A stretch of DNA of 64,000 nucleotides. Source: Aldehydirespirator sp965117015. GTDB taxonomy: Bacteria > Actinomycetota > Acidimicrobiia > Acidimicrobiales > Aldehydirespiratoraceae. A program made the position numbers and the translations under genes. The notes under the pieces are model-generated. The model did not search any database. It was not told the DNA's origin and saw only the letters and a program-made list of their open reading frames with translations. The stretch spans positions 248,001 to 312,000 of the forward strand of contig OZ220747.1 of NCBI GenBank assembly GCA_965117015.1, in the 5' to 3' direction. Shown one piece after another: positions 48,701 to 57,532 of this stretch (position 1 is the first letter of the stretch; each line of letters opens with the position of its first letter).

Positions 48701-50536
48701 CTAGCTCAACCAGACTCCGTGCAGGAGCACCCGTCCCGAGTTGTTGCACAGCAGTTCGGCGCCATCGGGCGATCTCTGGCCGCAAACGTCGTTCACGCTG
48801 TCGCGAACGCCGATCGCCCAGTTGGTGTGGTAGTAGAAGATGTAGGTGTAGGCGTCGCGGATCATCTCGGCGACCCGGTGCCAGATCTCCACCCGCCGGT
48901 CCAGGTCGTCGATCCCCCGCGACTCGAACATGAGGGCGTCACGCTCGGGGTCGCAGTAGCGGGCGAAGTTCAGCGAGATGAAGCCGACGGCGTCGCACTC
49001 CAGCCACAGGATGTCGTTGTCGGGGCTGACGGCGCCGAACTGCCGCCAGTTGACCACGTTGTAGTTCCCCAGCACCACGTCGTTGATCAGCTTGTCCTGG
49101 AGCACCTCGACCAGCTTGACGTTGAAGTAGTCCTCCCAGGCGTCGGACTGGACCTCGGAGATGCGGGTGTTCTCGACGGAGGGCCCCCCGAAGGTCAGCT
49201 CCATGTTGATCCGGCCGCCGGAGCAGTTCCCGGGGTTGTCGGCGCAGTACTCGGCGACCAGCGGCCCCGCCTTCTCCGGCATGTTCGTCTCCTGCTTCAC
49301 GTCCGGGTTGTGCCACACCAGGTCGGGGTGGAACATCGTGTCGGCCGGCGGCGAGGTGCCCTGGCGGATCAGGGCGACGTAGGTGTCCCGGTCCGACGCG
49401 AACGTCAGGGCCTGGCGGGCCCGGATGTCGTCGAACGGCGGCCGCTGCGAGTTGATCACCGCGAAGCCCTCGTCGGCCCGCACGTTCTCGATGGTGCGGA
49501 CATCGTCGGTCTCCCGCATGACGAGGGTCGCCTCTGCGTTGGTGGTGATCACCAGGTCGAGGTCACCGGCGGCCAGTCGCTCGGCCGCGACGGCCATGTC
49601 GGTGATGGGATAGACCTCGATGCGGTCCAAGTGGATGTCGAAGCGGTCGGCCGCCCAGTAGTCGGGGTTGCGCACCAGCACCGTCTTCTCGTCTTGGACC
49701 CGGCTCTCGATCATGAACGGCCCCTGACCCACCGGCGTCTGGTTCAGGGACTCATCCTGGCGAGCCCGCTCCAGCCACTCCGAGGGCAGGACCATTCCCA
49801 GTTGCCCGGTCAGGGCCAGGGGGAACCGGGCGGACGGGTTGGCCAGGCTCAGTTCGACGGTGTAGGTGTCGAGCTTGCGGATGAACCGGCCGGCGTCAAT
49901 GGTGTTGCGGTAGGCCAGCGAGATGACCGGATCGGCGATCTGAGCGGTGACGGTGGCCACCACGTCGTCGGCGTCCAGTTCGGTGCCGTCGTGGAACCGC
50001 ACCCCCTCGCGCAGCTTCATGTGCCAGACCCGGCCGTCGCCGATCCTGTTGAACGACTCGGCCAGGAACGGGACCCAGTTCCCCTCGGTGTCGAAGTACG
50101 CGACCGGATCGAAGAGCGGGTAGGCCATCGCGTACGCCGACGCCGCGAAGTTGTTGGCCGCGGGGTTCAGGCCGTCGCTCTCGGCCTCGACGGCCACCCG
50201 CAGCGTGCCGCCGGATCGCGGTGCGGACTCCGCGGACGCCGGGGCGGTCGTGGTGGTCGTGTCGACCGGCGCCAGCAGGGGTTCGGCGTCCGCCTCCGGC
50301 GCTGCGGTCGCGTCCTCAGCGGCCGTAGGCGAATCCTCTGCGGCGGTGCCAGTGTCCTCGGAGCCCGTCTGGCCGCTGGAGCCTCCGGCGCCGGAGGAAC
50401 CGGACTCGGGCTGGGCGGTGGCCTGAACGGTCTCTGGCTGGTCGCCGCCGCCTCCGCACGCGCCCGCGACGAGGATGGACGCCAGCAGCGCCCCGGAGAA
50501 GCGAGACCAGCGCCGCGGAGTCAGCCGTACCCCGAC
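48701..50536 (-). CDS. Third family 5 extracellular binding protein, start codon GTC
   Basis: This is an SBP_bac_5 lipoprotein that delivers substrate to the permease. The mature part has GGTLRVAVEAESDGLNPAANNF, KLREGVRFHDGTELDADDVVAT, GQGPFMIESR, ARQALTFASDRD and a C-terminal CNNSGRVLLHGVWLS. The signal peptide and lipobox (LLASILVAGAC) are encoded upstream of the first standard start (GTG 50197), but that region has no ATG, GTG or TTG. The codon matching the GTG of the preceding paralogue, overlapping the previous stop as TAG-TC, is GTC. I set the start there; a CTG at 50524 is another choice. A damaged start or an unusual initiation would both explain it. Confidence 0.82.
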   Translation of the reverse strand, partial: VGVRLTPRRWSRFSGALLASILVAGACGGGGDQPETVQATAQPESGSSGAGGSSGQTGSEDTGTAAEDSPTAAEDATAAPEADAEPLLAPVDTTTTTAPASAESAPRSGGTLRVAVEAESDGLNPAANNFAASAYAMAYPLFDPVAYFDTEGNWVPFLAESFNRIGDGRVWHMKLREGVRFHDGTELDADDVVATVTAQIADPVISLAYRNTIDAGRFIRKLDTYTVELSLANPSARFPLALTGQLGMVLPSEWLERARQDESLNQTPVGQGPFMIESRVQDEKTVLVRNPDYWAADRFDIHLDRIEVYPITDMAVAAERLAAGDLDLVITTNAEATLVMRETDDVRTIENVRADEGFAVINSQRPPFDDIRARQALTFASDRDTYVALIRQGTSPPADTMFHPDLVWHNPDVKQETNMPEKAGPLVAEYCADNPGNCSGGRINMELTFGGPSVENTRISEVQSDAWEDYFNVKLVEVLQDKLINDVVLGNYNVVNWRQFGAVSPDNDILWLECDAVGFISLNFARYCDPERDALMFESRGIDDLDRRVEIWHRVAEMIRDAYTYIFYYHTNWAIGVRDSVNDVCGQRSPDGAELLCNNSGRVLLHGVWLS

Positions 50537-52395
50537 TAGCTGAGCCAGATCTGGTTCGGCCAGATCCGGCCCTGGTTGTTGCAGAACAGCTCGTCGCCGG
50601 TGGGCCCGATCTGCCCGCAGATGTTGTGCACGTTGTCGCGCGCCCCGATCGTGAAGTTGGAGTGGGTCAGGAAGATCGTCGTGTAGGCGTCCCGGTTTAT
50701 CTCCTGGATGCGGTGCCAGATCTCCACCCGCCGGTCGAGATCGTCGATGGCCCGCTGCTCGTACATGAGCTCGTCACGCTCGGGATCGCAGTGGCGGCTG
50801 AAGTTCAGGGAGATGAAGCTGATCGCCCCGCACTCCATGAAGAGCACGTCGTTGTCGGGGTCTACCGACCCGAACGCGTCGGCCAGGGTCACGTCGTAGT
50901 TGCCCAGCGCCACATCGATAATCAGCTCGTCGAAGGGTTTCACGCTCGCATCGAGGTTGAAGAACTCACCCCAGGTCGCGGCCATCAGATCGACGGTGCG
51001 ATCGCTCTCCACCGACGGGCCCGGAACGCCGAAACGCATGTTGATCCTGCCGTCGGAGCAGTTCTCCGCGTGGTCGGCGCAGTACTCGGCGACCAGCGGC
51101 CCCGCCTTCTCCGGCATGTTCGTCTCCTGCACGATGTCGGGGTTGCGCCAGATCAGGTCGGGATGGAACATCGTGTCGGCCGCCTCAGCGGTGCCCTCGC
51201 CCAGCAGCTCCACATAGAGGTCCTGGTCGGTCGCGAAGGTGAGAGCCTGCCGGGCCCGGATGTCGGAGAACACCGCGCTCTGCGCGTTGATGAGCAGCAG
51301 CGACTCGTCCGCACGGTGGTTCTCGAAGGTGACCACCCCCCGGTCGGCGGCCTCGCGCAGGGTCAGTATGGCCGACGTCTCGGAGACGACTATCAGGTCG
51401 AGCTCGCCCGCTATCAGCCGCTGCGCGGCCACGGCGGAGTCCGGTATCGGGTACACCTCGATGCGGTCGAGGTAGATGTCGATCATGTCGGCCGCCCAGT
51501 AGTCGGGGTTGCGCACCAGCACCGTCACCTCGTCCTGGATGCGGCTCTCGACCATGAACGGACCGGTGCCGACCGGCATCTGGTTGAGGCTCGAGTCGGC
51601 GGCAGCCCGCGCGAGCCACTCCGACGGCAGGACCATCCCGATCTGGGTCGTGAACGCGTTCGGCAGGTGGGCCGAGGGCCGGACGCCGACGAACTCGACG
51701 GTGTAGTCGTCGACCTTGCGGATGGGCTCGTCGGGGTGGAAGCCGGGCCTGAACGCGATCGAGATCAGCGGGTCGGCCAGCTGTGCCTCGAACGTCGCGA
51801 TTACGTCGTCCGCGTCGAGCTCGGTCCCGTCGTGGAAGCGCACCCCCTCGCGCACCTTCATCTGCCAGGACGTGCCGTCGCCGACCTTGGTCCACGACTC
51901 GGCCAGGACCGGGACCCAGTTGCCCGCGGTGTCGTAGTAGGCCAGCGGGTCGAAGATCGGGTGGGCCATGAGGTACACGGGCGTCGAGAAGGCGTTGGAC
52001 GCAGGGTTGAGGCCGTCGCCCTCGGCGAAGGCCCCGATTCGCAGCGTGCCGCCGTACTGGGGCTCGGGCTCGGCCGGGGCCTCGACGACGTCCTCGCCGT
52101 CGGCGGGGGGCGGCGCAGTGGTCGTGGTGGTGTCCACCGGAGCGACCAGGAGCTCCGCCTCCTGCTCCTGGTCCTCGGCAGCGTCCGGATCGGCGACGGT
52201 GGGGGCGGTCCCGTCCTCGCCGGAGTCGGCCGGTTCCGAGGGAGCGGCAGTGTCGGTGGTCTCCGCGGCCTCGACGGCCGGGGCGGGCTGCCCGTCGCCG
52301 TCGTCGCCGCCGCCGCACGCCGCCGCTGTCAGGGCGAACGCTATGAGCCCCGCCAGCAGGCGCGCCGACGGGTTGCGCGTCGATCGGGAGGGCAC
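50536..52395 (-). CDS. Second family 5 extracellular binding protein
   Basis: This is a 619-residue SBP_bac_5 lipoprotein. The signal peptide SARLLAGLIAFALTAAAC has its lipobox Cys near residue 26, followed by a 90-residue acidic, Thr-rich linker, and the binding domain begins at GGTLRIGAFAEGDGLNPASN. Signature segments KVREGVRFHDGTELDADDVIATF, GTGPFMVESR and ARQALTFATDQD are kept. Three pairs of cysteines (for instance YCAD...NCSDG, ECGA...HCDPERD, CGQ...FCNN) are shared with both neighbours and may be disulfides. GTG 52395 shares its G with the previous stop (TAGTG). The long open frame upstream is not used. Confidence 0.9.
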   Translation of the reverse strand: MPSRSTRNPSARLLAGLIAFALTAAACGGGDDGDGQPAPAVEAAETTDTAAPSEPADSGEDGTAPTVADPDAAEDQEQEAELLVAPVDTTTTTAPPPADGEDVVEAPAEPEPQYGGTLRIGAFAEGDGLNPASNAFSTPVYLMAHPIFDPLAYYDTAGNWVPVLAESWTKVGDGTSWQMKVREGVRFHDGTELDADDVIATFEAQLADPLISIAFRPGFHPDEPIRKVDDYTVEFVGVRPSAHLPNAFTTQIGMVLPSEWLARAAADSSLNQMPVGTGPFMVESRIQDEVTVLVRNPDYWAADMIDIYLDRIEVYPIPDSAVAAQRLIAGELDLIVVSETSAILTLREAADRGVVTFENHRADESLLLINAQSAVFSDIRARQALTFATDQDLYVELLGEGTAEAADTMFHPDLIWRNPDIVQETNMPEKAGPLVAEYCADHAENCSDGRINMRFGVPGPSVESDRTVDLMAATWGEFFNLDASVKPFDELIIDVALGNYDVTLADAFGSVDPDNDVLFMECGAISFISLNFSRHCDPERDELMYEQRAIDDLDRRVEIWHRIQEINRDAYTTIFLTHSNFTIGARDNVHNICGQIGPTGDELFCNNQGRIWPNQIWLS

Positions 52396-54242
52396 TAGCT
52401 CAGCCAGACCTGGTGGAGCTGCACCCTGCCCTGGTTGTTGCAGAACAGCTCGACGCCGTCGGGCGAGGTCTGGCCGCAGATGTTCTGCACGTGGTCCCCC
52501 GCGCCGATCGTCCAGTTGGCATGGTTGAAGAAGATGTACGTGTACGAGTCGCGGATGTTCTCTTGGATCCAGTGCCATATCTCGACTCGCCGGTCGAGGT
52601 CGTTGGTGGCCCGCTGCTCGTACATGAGAGCGTCCCGCTCCGGATCGCAGTCGCGCGGCCAGTTGAGCGAGATGAAGCTGATCGCTCGGCACTCGATCCA
52701 CAGCACGTCGTTGTCCGGGTCGACGGCGCCGAACTGCCGCCAGGTCACCACGTTGTAGAAGCCGAGCGCGACCTCGAGGATGTGGTCATCCTGGAGGAGC
52801 TCCTGCTCGGTCACGTTGAAGAACGGCTCCCAGCTGTCGATCAGCAGCTCCGCGATGCGGGTCTGCGCCACCGACGGCCCCGAGTACTGCAACTCCATGT
52901 TGATCCTGCCGTCGGTGCAGTTGCCCGGGAAGTCCGCGCAGTAGGCGGCGACGAGCGGTCCCGCCTTCTCCGGCATGTTCGACTCCTGCTTGACGTCGGG
53001 GTTGTGCCAGATCAGGTCGGGATGGAACATGGTGTCGGCCGGCGGGGACACGCCCTGGCGGATGAGGGCCACGTAGGCGTCCCGGTCGGTGGCGTGGGTG
53101 AGCGCCTGCCGGGCCCGGATGTCGTCGAAGGGCGGCATCTCGATGTTCATCATCGCGAAGTCCTCGCTGGAGCGGACGTTCTCGATGGTGTAGACGCCCT
53201 CGGAGTCGCGCAGCGTCAAAATGGCGTCGGAGTTGCTGGTCACCGTGAGGTCGATATCGCCGGCTGCGACCCGCTCCGCGCCGATGACGGGGTCGGTGAT
53301 GGGATAGACCTCGATGCGGTCGAGGTAGATGTCGGTGATGTCGGCCGCCCAGTAGTCCGGGTTGCGCACCAGCACGGTCACCTCGTCCTGCTTGCGGCTC
53401 TCGACCATGAACGGGCCGGTGCCGACCGGGTACTGGTTCAGGTTGGGATCATCCGCGGCGGCGGCCAGCCACTCCGACGGGGCGATCATGCCGAGCTGGC
53501 TGGTTATGAACTGCGGGAAGAAGGCGAACTTGTCGAGGGGGTTGAACTGCACCGTCAGGTCGTCGATCTTGACGAGGGCCTGGGACAGGTCCTCGGGGTA
53601 GTAGGGCCGCACCGCCAGCGAGACGATCGGGTCGGCCAGCTGGGCGTGGAAGGTGGCGATCACGTCGTCGGCGCCGAGCGGGGTGCCGTCATGGAAGCGC
53701 ACCCCTTCGCGCAGCTTCATCTGCCAGGACTGCCCGTCGTCGATCGGGGTGAACGACTCGGCCAGGTACGGGATCCACTGTCCCTGCGTGTTCCAGTAGG
53801 CCACCGGATCGAACACCGGGTAGGTCATCACGTAGGCCGCCACCGCGAAGTTGTTGGCCGCCGGGTTCAAGCCGTCGCTCTCGGCCTCGACCGCCACCTT
53901 CAGCGTGCCGCCGAACTGGGGCTCGGGCTCAGCCGGGGCCTCGACGATTTCCTCGCCGTCGGCGGGCGGCGTCGTGGTGGTGGTGGTCGTGTCGACCGGA
54001 GCGACCAGGGGCTCGTCGTCCGGCTCGGCCGGAGCGGGCGCTTCCTCGCCGTCGTCGACGGCGGGCGCCTCGTCCGGCTCGTCCGGTGCGGCGGGCGCGG
54101 CCGTCTCGGTGGTCTCGACCGCCTGGGAGGGCTCCGCCCCGTCGCCGTCATCGCCGCCTCCGCATGCCGCGGCGACCATGGCGAACGCCAGCATCACCAC
54201 CAACCAAGACGCGCAACGCTTGTGAATCGGTCGAGCAGTCAT
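52395..54242 (-). CDS. First family 5 extracellular binding protein
   Basis: This is a 615-residue SBP_bac_5 lipoprotein, the first gene of the importer operon. The signal peptide CASWLVVMLAFAMVAAAC ends at the lipobox, then come a Glu/Pro-rich linker and GGTLKVAVEAESDGLNPAANNF. The middle has FHDGTPLGADDVIATF, GTGPFMVESRKQ and ARQALTHATDRDAY, with GEVLFL-type segments near the C-terminus ending CNNQGRVQLHQVWLS. The ATG at 54242 has AGAAGG nine bases before it; upstream ATG codons in the open frame lack one. A 14-base palindrome (54262-54275) lies just upstream. It is closely related to the next two genes. Confidence 0.9.
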   Translation of the reverse strand: MTARPIHKRCASWLVVMLAFAMVAAACGGGDDGDGAEPSQAVETTETAAPAAPDEPDEAPAVDDGEEAPAPAEPDDEPLVAPVDTTTTTTTPPADGEEIVEAPAEPEPQFGGTLKVAVEAESDGLNPAANNFAVAAYVMTYPVFDPVAYWNTQGQWIPYLAESFTPIDDGQSWQMKLREGVRFHDGTPLGADDVIATFHAQLADPIVSLAVRPYYPEDLSQALVKIDDLTVQFNPLDKFAFFPQFITSQLGMIAPSEWLAAAADDPNLNQYPVGTGPFMVESRKQDEVTVLVRNPDYWAADITDIYLDRIEVYPITDPVIGAERVAAGDIDLTVTSNSDAILTLRDSEGVYTIENVRSSEDFAMMNIEMPPFDDIRARQALTHATDRDAYVALIRQGVSPPADTMFHPDLIWHNPDVKQESNMPEKAGPLVAAYCADFPGNCTDGRINMELQYSGPSVAQTRIAELLIDSWEPFFNVTEQELLQDDHILEVALGFYNVVTWRQFGAVDPDNDVLWIECRAISFISLNWPRDCDPERDALMYEQRATNDLDRRVEIWHWIQENIRDSYTYIFFNHANWTIGAGDHVQNICGQTSPDGVELFCNNQGRVQLHQVWLS

Positions 54243-54261
54243 TCCACTTGCCCTTCTGTAA

Positions 54262-54275
54262 GCCGGCATGCCGGC
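54262..54275. promoter_or_regulatory. 14-base perfect palindrome before the importer operon
   Basis: GCCGGCATGCCGGC lies 20-33 bases upstream of the first binding-protein ATG and is self-complementary throughout. It could be an operator or, in RNA, a small hairpin close to the ribosome site. Confidence 0.4.
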
Positions 54276-54336
54276 GGCTATTCGAAACATCTTGCCAGAC
54301 GGCACCATGGCACCGCCAATGATGCGAGGCGCCGGC

Positions 54337-55146
54337 TCACGGGTGTTGGCTGCTGACCGACACGACTTCCCCGGTCATGTAGCCGGCGAGGTCGCTGGCC
54401 AGGAACACCATCACGTTGGCCACCTCCCATGGCTCGGCCGGCCGGCCGAAGGCCTCCTTGCCGGCCAAGTCGGCCAGCAACGCCTCGTCGGTGGTCTTGG
54501 CCAGGAACGGGTGCCAGGCCAGGCTGGGCGCCACGCAGTTGACCCTGACGCCGTGCTCGGCGGCCTCCAGCGCGGCGCAGCGGGTGAGGGCCATCACCCC
54601 TGCCTTGGCTGCGGCGTAGTGGGCCTGCTCGACCTGGGCCCGCCAGCCCGAGACCGAGGCATTGTTGACGATGGCGCCACCGCTGCCCTGATCGATCATG
54701 CGCCTCAGCGCGGCCCGGGTGCAGCGCATGGTCCCGTCAAGGGTCACCCCGAGCACCGCCGACCACTGGTCGTCGGTCATGTCCACCAGCCGTACCGCAC
54801 CGCCAAGTCCGGCATTGTTCATCATCACGTCGATGCCGCCCAGACCATCTACGGCCGCCTCCATCAGAGCCTGCACGTCGCCCTCGGCGGTCACATCGCA
54901 CCGCACCGCCTCGGGGCGCGAGCCGGTCTCGGCCTCCAGATGGTCTCGGGTGGCGGACAGCCGTCGCTCATGGACGTCGGAGATGAGAACGGCGGCCCCC
55001 TCGATGAGGGCCCGGCGAGCCACGGCCGATCCGATCCCGGCACCGGCCGCAGCGGTGACGACGACCCGCTTGCCTTCGAGCAGTCCCCGCCCGGGCGGCT
55101 CAGCGGGAGGCGCCGGCCAGGGCCAGTCGCCCGGCTCCGCGACCAT
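54337..55146 (-). CDS. ipdF: IpdF-like short-chain dehydrogenase of steroid ring C/D degradation
   Basis: This is a 269-residue SDR. The opening GLLEGKRVVVTAAAGAGIGSAVARRAL, ISDVHERRL after beta-2, NNAGLGG, VDMTDDQW, NNASVSGWRAQ...HYAAAKAGVMALTRC and the closing YMTGEVVSVSSQHP match, nearly block for block, the mycobacterial IpdF sequence as I recall it; IpdF oxidises the hydroxyl of the HIC-CoA intermediate. It is the second gene of a pair with the SDR at 55150 (three-base spacer) and sits about 15 kb from ipdAB. The assignment rests on memory of the family and should be confirmed by alignment. Confidence 0.82.
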   Translation of the reverse strand: MVAEPGDWPWPAPPAEPPGRGLLEGKRVVVTAAAGAGIGSAVARRALIEGAAVLISDVHERRLSATRDHLEAETGSRPEAVRCDVTAEGDVQALMEAAVDGLGGIDVMMNNAGLGGAVRLVDMTDDQWSAVLGVTLDGTMRCTRAALRRMIDQGSGGAIVNNASVSGWRAQVEQAHYAAAKAGVMALTRCAALEAAEHGVRVNCVAPSLAWHPFLAKTTDEALLADLAGKEAFGRPAEPWEVANVMVFLASDLAGYMTGEVVSVSSQHP

Positions 55147-55149
55147 GGC

Positions 55150-56061
55150 TCAGCCGCCGGCCATCTCGGCCATGCGCCGCTCCAGGTCGGCGATCACCCA
55201 GTTGGGCTCCTGCCCTATGGTCCGGGGAAGCTGCTCGGCGATCTCCTCGGGCGTCCACTGCTCGCCGGACGACCACATCGAGCGCAGCTCCTGGGGCTGG
55301 TTCCACACCGAGATCCGTCGCCCCACGACGGTGTAGATCTGCGCGTTGACGTCCCGGCCGGCCTCGCTGAGCAGGTAGACGGCCATGGGGGCCACCGCTG
55401 CGGGATCGCCCGTCTCCATCTCGAACGGGACGTTCTCGCTCATCCGGGTGCGGGCCACCGGCGCGATGCAGTTGGCGTTGATGGCGGGCCCGCCCCGCAT
55501 CCGTATGGAGGCTGCGGTCATGGCCGCCGATCGGGTGAGGCTCATGACGCCGCCCTTGGCCGCCGAGTAGTTGGCCTGAGCGGTGGAGGCGATGGCCGCG
55601 CCGGAGGTGAACCCCACCAGCGAGCCGCCCGACGGCTGCTTGCGCATCCGGGCCAGCGCGGCCCGGTACAGGTTGAAGTGGCCCTTCAGATGGACGGCCA
55701 CCACCTCGTCCCACTCCGGCTCGCTCATGTTGAACAGCATCCGCTCGCGCAGCACGCCCGCGGCGCACACTACGCCGTCGATGGAGCCCCACTGGTCGTA
55801 GGCCGCCTCCACGATCTCGGCGCCCACATCGAAGCGGGACACATCGCCGGCCAGCGCAACCGCTTCGCCGCCGGCGGCGCGGATCTCCTCCACCGCCGAC
55901 TCGGCCACGTCGCTCGACGGGGCGGATCCGTCCAGGGCCACCCCGTAGTCGGCCACCACCACGTTGGCGCCCTCCGCGGCGCAGGCCAACGACATTTTCC
56001 GGCCGATGCCGCCCCCGCCACCGGTGACCGCGATGCTCTTGCCGTCGAGGTACCCGCTCAC
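55150..56061 (-). CDS. Short-chain dehydrogenase paired with ipdF
   Basis: This is a 303-residue SDR, longer than the usual 250. SIAVTGGGGGIG is near residue 9, DYGVALDG follows beta-2 in the manner of the type-4 hydroxysteroid/enoyl-fused SDRs, CAAGVLRERMLFNMSEPEWD is the NAG region, and YSAAKGGVMSLTRS is the active site. A 70-residue C-terminal extension carries VVGRRISVWNQPQE and PEEIAEQLPRTIG. This form is found in fatty-acid and steroid catabolic operons. The GTG has GGAG seven bases before it. Its direct coupling to the ipdF-like gene suggests the same pathway. Confidence 0.85.
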   Translation of the reverse strand: MSGYLDGKSIAVTGGGGGIGRKMSLACAAEGANVVVADYGVALDGSAPSSDVAESAVEEIRAAGGEAVALAGDVSRFDVGAEIVEAAYDQWGSIDGVVCAAGVLRERMLFNMSEPEWDEVVAVHLKGHFNLYRAALARMRKQPSGGSLVGFTSGAAIASTAQANYSAAKGGVMSLTRSAAMTAASIRMRGGPAINANCIAPVARTRMSENVPFEMETGDPAAVAPMAVYLLSEAGRDVNAQIYTVVGRRISVWNQPQELRSMWSSGEQWTPEEIAEQLPRTIGQEPNWVIADLERRMAEMAGG

Positions 56062-56100
56062 ACGCCGTCTCCTGATGTCACTGCGGAACGGGCTCGGATG

Positions 56101-57411
56101 TCAGCCCTCGGCGCCGTGGTCGGCGTCGCGGCGGCGCAGTGAGGCCAGGATGTCCACACCGGTGGCCGCCTCGATCTGCTCGGTCATGGCCACCAGCGAC
56201 GCCGGGAGCTGGCTCATCAGCCCGGGAATGCCACCTCGGGAGCCGCCGTCGCCATTGCCGTCGCCGTTACCGCCCCCGCCACCGCCGGTGTCCACCACCG
56301 CGACCCGGTCGATGCTGACGTTCTGCACAGTGGCGACGATCTTGTCGATCAGGTCCGGCAGCATGTTGAGCACCAGCACGTCGTGGCCGTCGGCGCCGGC
56401 CGCCTGGTACTGGTCGGTGAGCCGCTTGAACACCTCGACCTGGGCCTTGCCGTCCTCGACGATCGTGGCCGCCTCGGCCTGGGCCTGAAGCTGGCGGGCC
56501 TCCAGGTCGGCTCGGGCCGGAACCACCACGTCGGCCTCCACCCGGCGCTTCTCCAACTCGATGCGCTCGGTCTCCAGCTCCTGGCTGGCCACCGCCTTGG
56601 CCGTCTCGCCGGCCACCAGCGCCTCCTCCTCGCGGGCCCTGGAGATGGCCTCGAGCTCGGCGGTGCGCACCCGCAGCGCGTTCTGCTCCTCGACGATCTT
56701 CTTGTCGGCCTCGATCTGGGCCACCTGGGCGGTGCGGCGGGCGGCCGCCTCGGCCTGCTCGGACTCGGCGGTGCGGTTGGCCTCGGCCACCCGGGCGTCC
56801 CGGATCACCTCCGCGGTCAGCCGCCGTCCGACCGACTCGAGGTAGTTCACGTCGTCGGTGACGTTCTGGATCTTCAGCACGTCGAGCTCCAGCCCCAGTG
56901 TCTTGATGTCGTCGTCGGCCTCGTCGATGAGCTGCTGGCCGAACTTCAGCCGGTCCTCGTTGACCTCCTCGGGCGACAGGGTGGCCAGCACGCCCCGAAG
57001 GTTGGCCTCGAGGGTCTCCTTGGCGATCTGGCCGATAGCGGTGCTATCGACGTGCAGGAAACGCTCTGCGGCGTTCTCCAGCAGGCCCTCGCCGCTCGAC
57101 ACCTTCACGTTGGCGATGCCCATCACGTTGAGCGGTATGGCGCCCCGCGAGTAGGCGTTGGTGACCGACACCTCCAGCGGGATGGTGTTCAGGTCCATCC
57201 AGGCGACCCGCTCGATCAGCGGGATCCGCAGGGTGCGGCCGCCCTTGAGGATCCGGTAGCCGACGGTCCGGCCGTCGGAGAGTGTCCGCTTGCGGCCCGA
57301 GATGACCGCCACCCGGTTGGGCGGGCAGATCACGATCAGGGACTTGACGATCAGGATGACGAAGAACACGGCCAGCGCCAGAGCGATACCGGCCACGATT
57401 GCTGAGGACAT
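56101..57411 (-). CDS. Flotillin-like SPFH/Band 7 protein
   Basis: This is a 436-residue flotillin-type scaffold protein of membrane microdomains. It has an N-terminal membrane segment (IVAGIALALAVFFVILIVKSLIVI), the SPFH/Band 7 domain (about 30-190, with YRILKGGRTLRIPLIERVAWMDLNTIPLEV), a long Ala/Glu/Arg coiled coil (about 190-330), and a C-terminal part with a Gly-rich stretch before a short amphipathic tail. The ATG has GGGAGGGG upstream. NfeD-like genes usually neighbour flotillins, as here. It probably forms large oligomers in the inner membrane. Confidence 0.9.
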   Translation of the reverse strand: MSSAIVAGIALALAVFFVILIVKSLIVICPPNRVAVISGRKRTLSDGRTVGYRILKGGRTLRIPLIERVAWMDLNTIPLEVSVTNAYSRGAIPLNVMGIANVKVSSGEGLLENAAERFLHVDSTAIGQIAKETLEANLRGVLATLSPEEVNEDRLKFGQQLIDEADDDIKTLGLELDVLKIQNVTDDVNYLESVGRRLTAEVIRDARVAEANRTAESEQAEAAARRTAQVAQIEADKKIVEEQNALRVRTAELEAISRAREEEALVAGETAKAVASQELETERIELEKRRVEADVVVPARADLEARQLQAQAEAATIVEDGKAQVEVFKRLTDQYQAAGADGHDVLVLNMLPDLIDKIVATVQNVSIDRVAVVDTGGGGGGNGDGNGDGGSRGGIPGLMSQLPASLVAMTEQIEAATGVDILASLRRRDADHGAEG

Positions 57412-57427
57412 TGCGCCTACCCCTCCC

Positions 57428-57442
57428 ACGCGCCTCGCGCGT
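57428..57442. other. Small hairpin between nfeD-like and flotillin genes
   Basis: ACGCGC and GCGCGT form a six-base stem with a three-base loop, just upstream of the flotillin ribosome site on the minus strand. A ten-base palindrome CTACCGGTAG follows at 57498-57507. It may moderate read-through between the two genes. Confidence 0.3.
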
Positions 57443-57532
57443 CTTGGAAGCCCACTGCCCAGCCGAGCGTACCAGCGCCTTCTAGCGCGCCACCGGCCTA
57501 CCGGTAGCGGCCGCTGAACTGCTGTGGGCCGT

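Noticed and set aside
52413..54356. Long + strand reading frame of about 647 codons
   Set aside because: Antisense shadow of the first binding-protein gene; no motif and an improbable composition.
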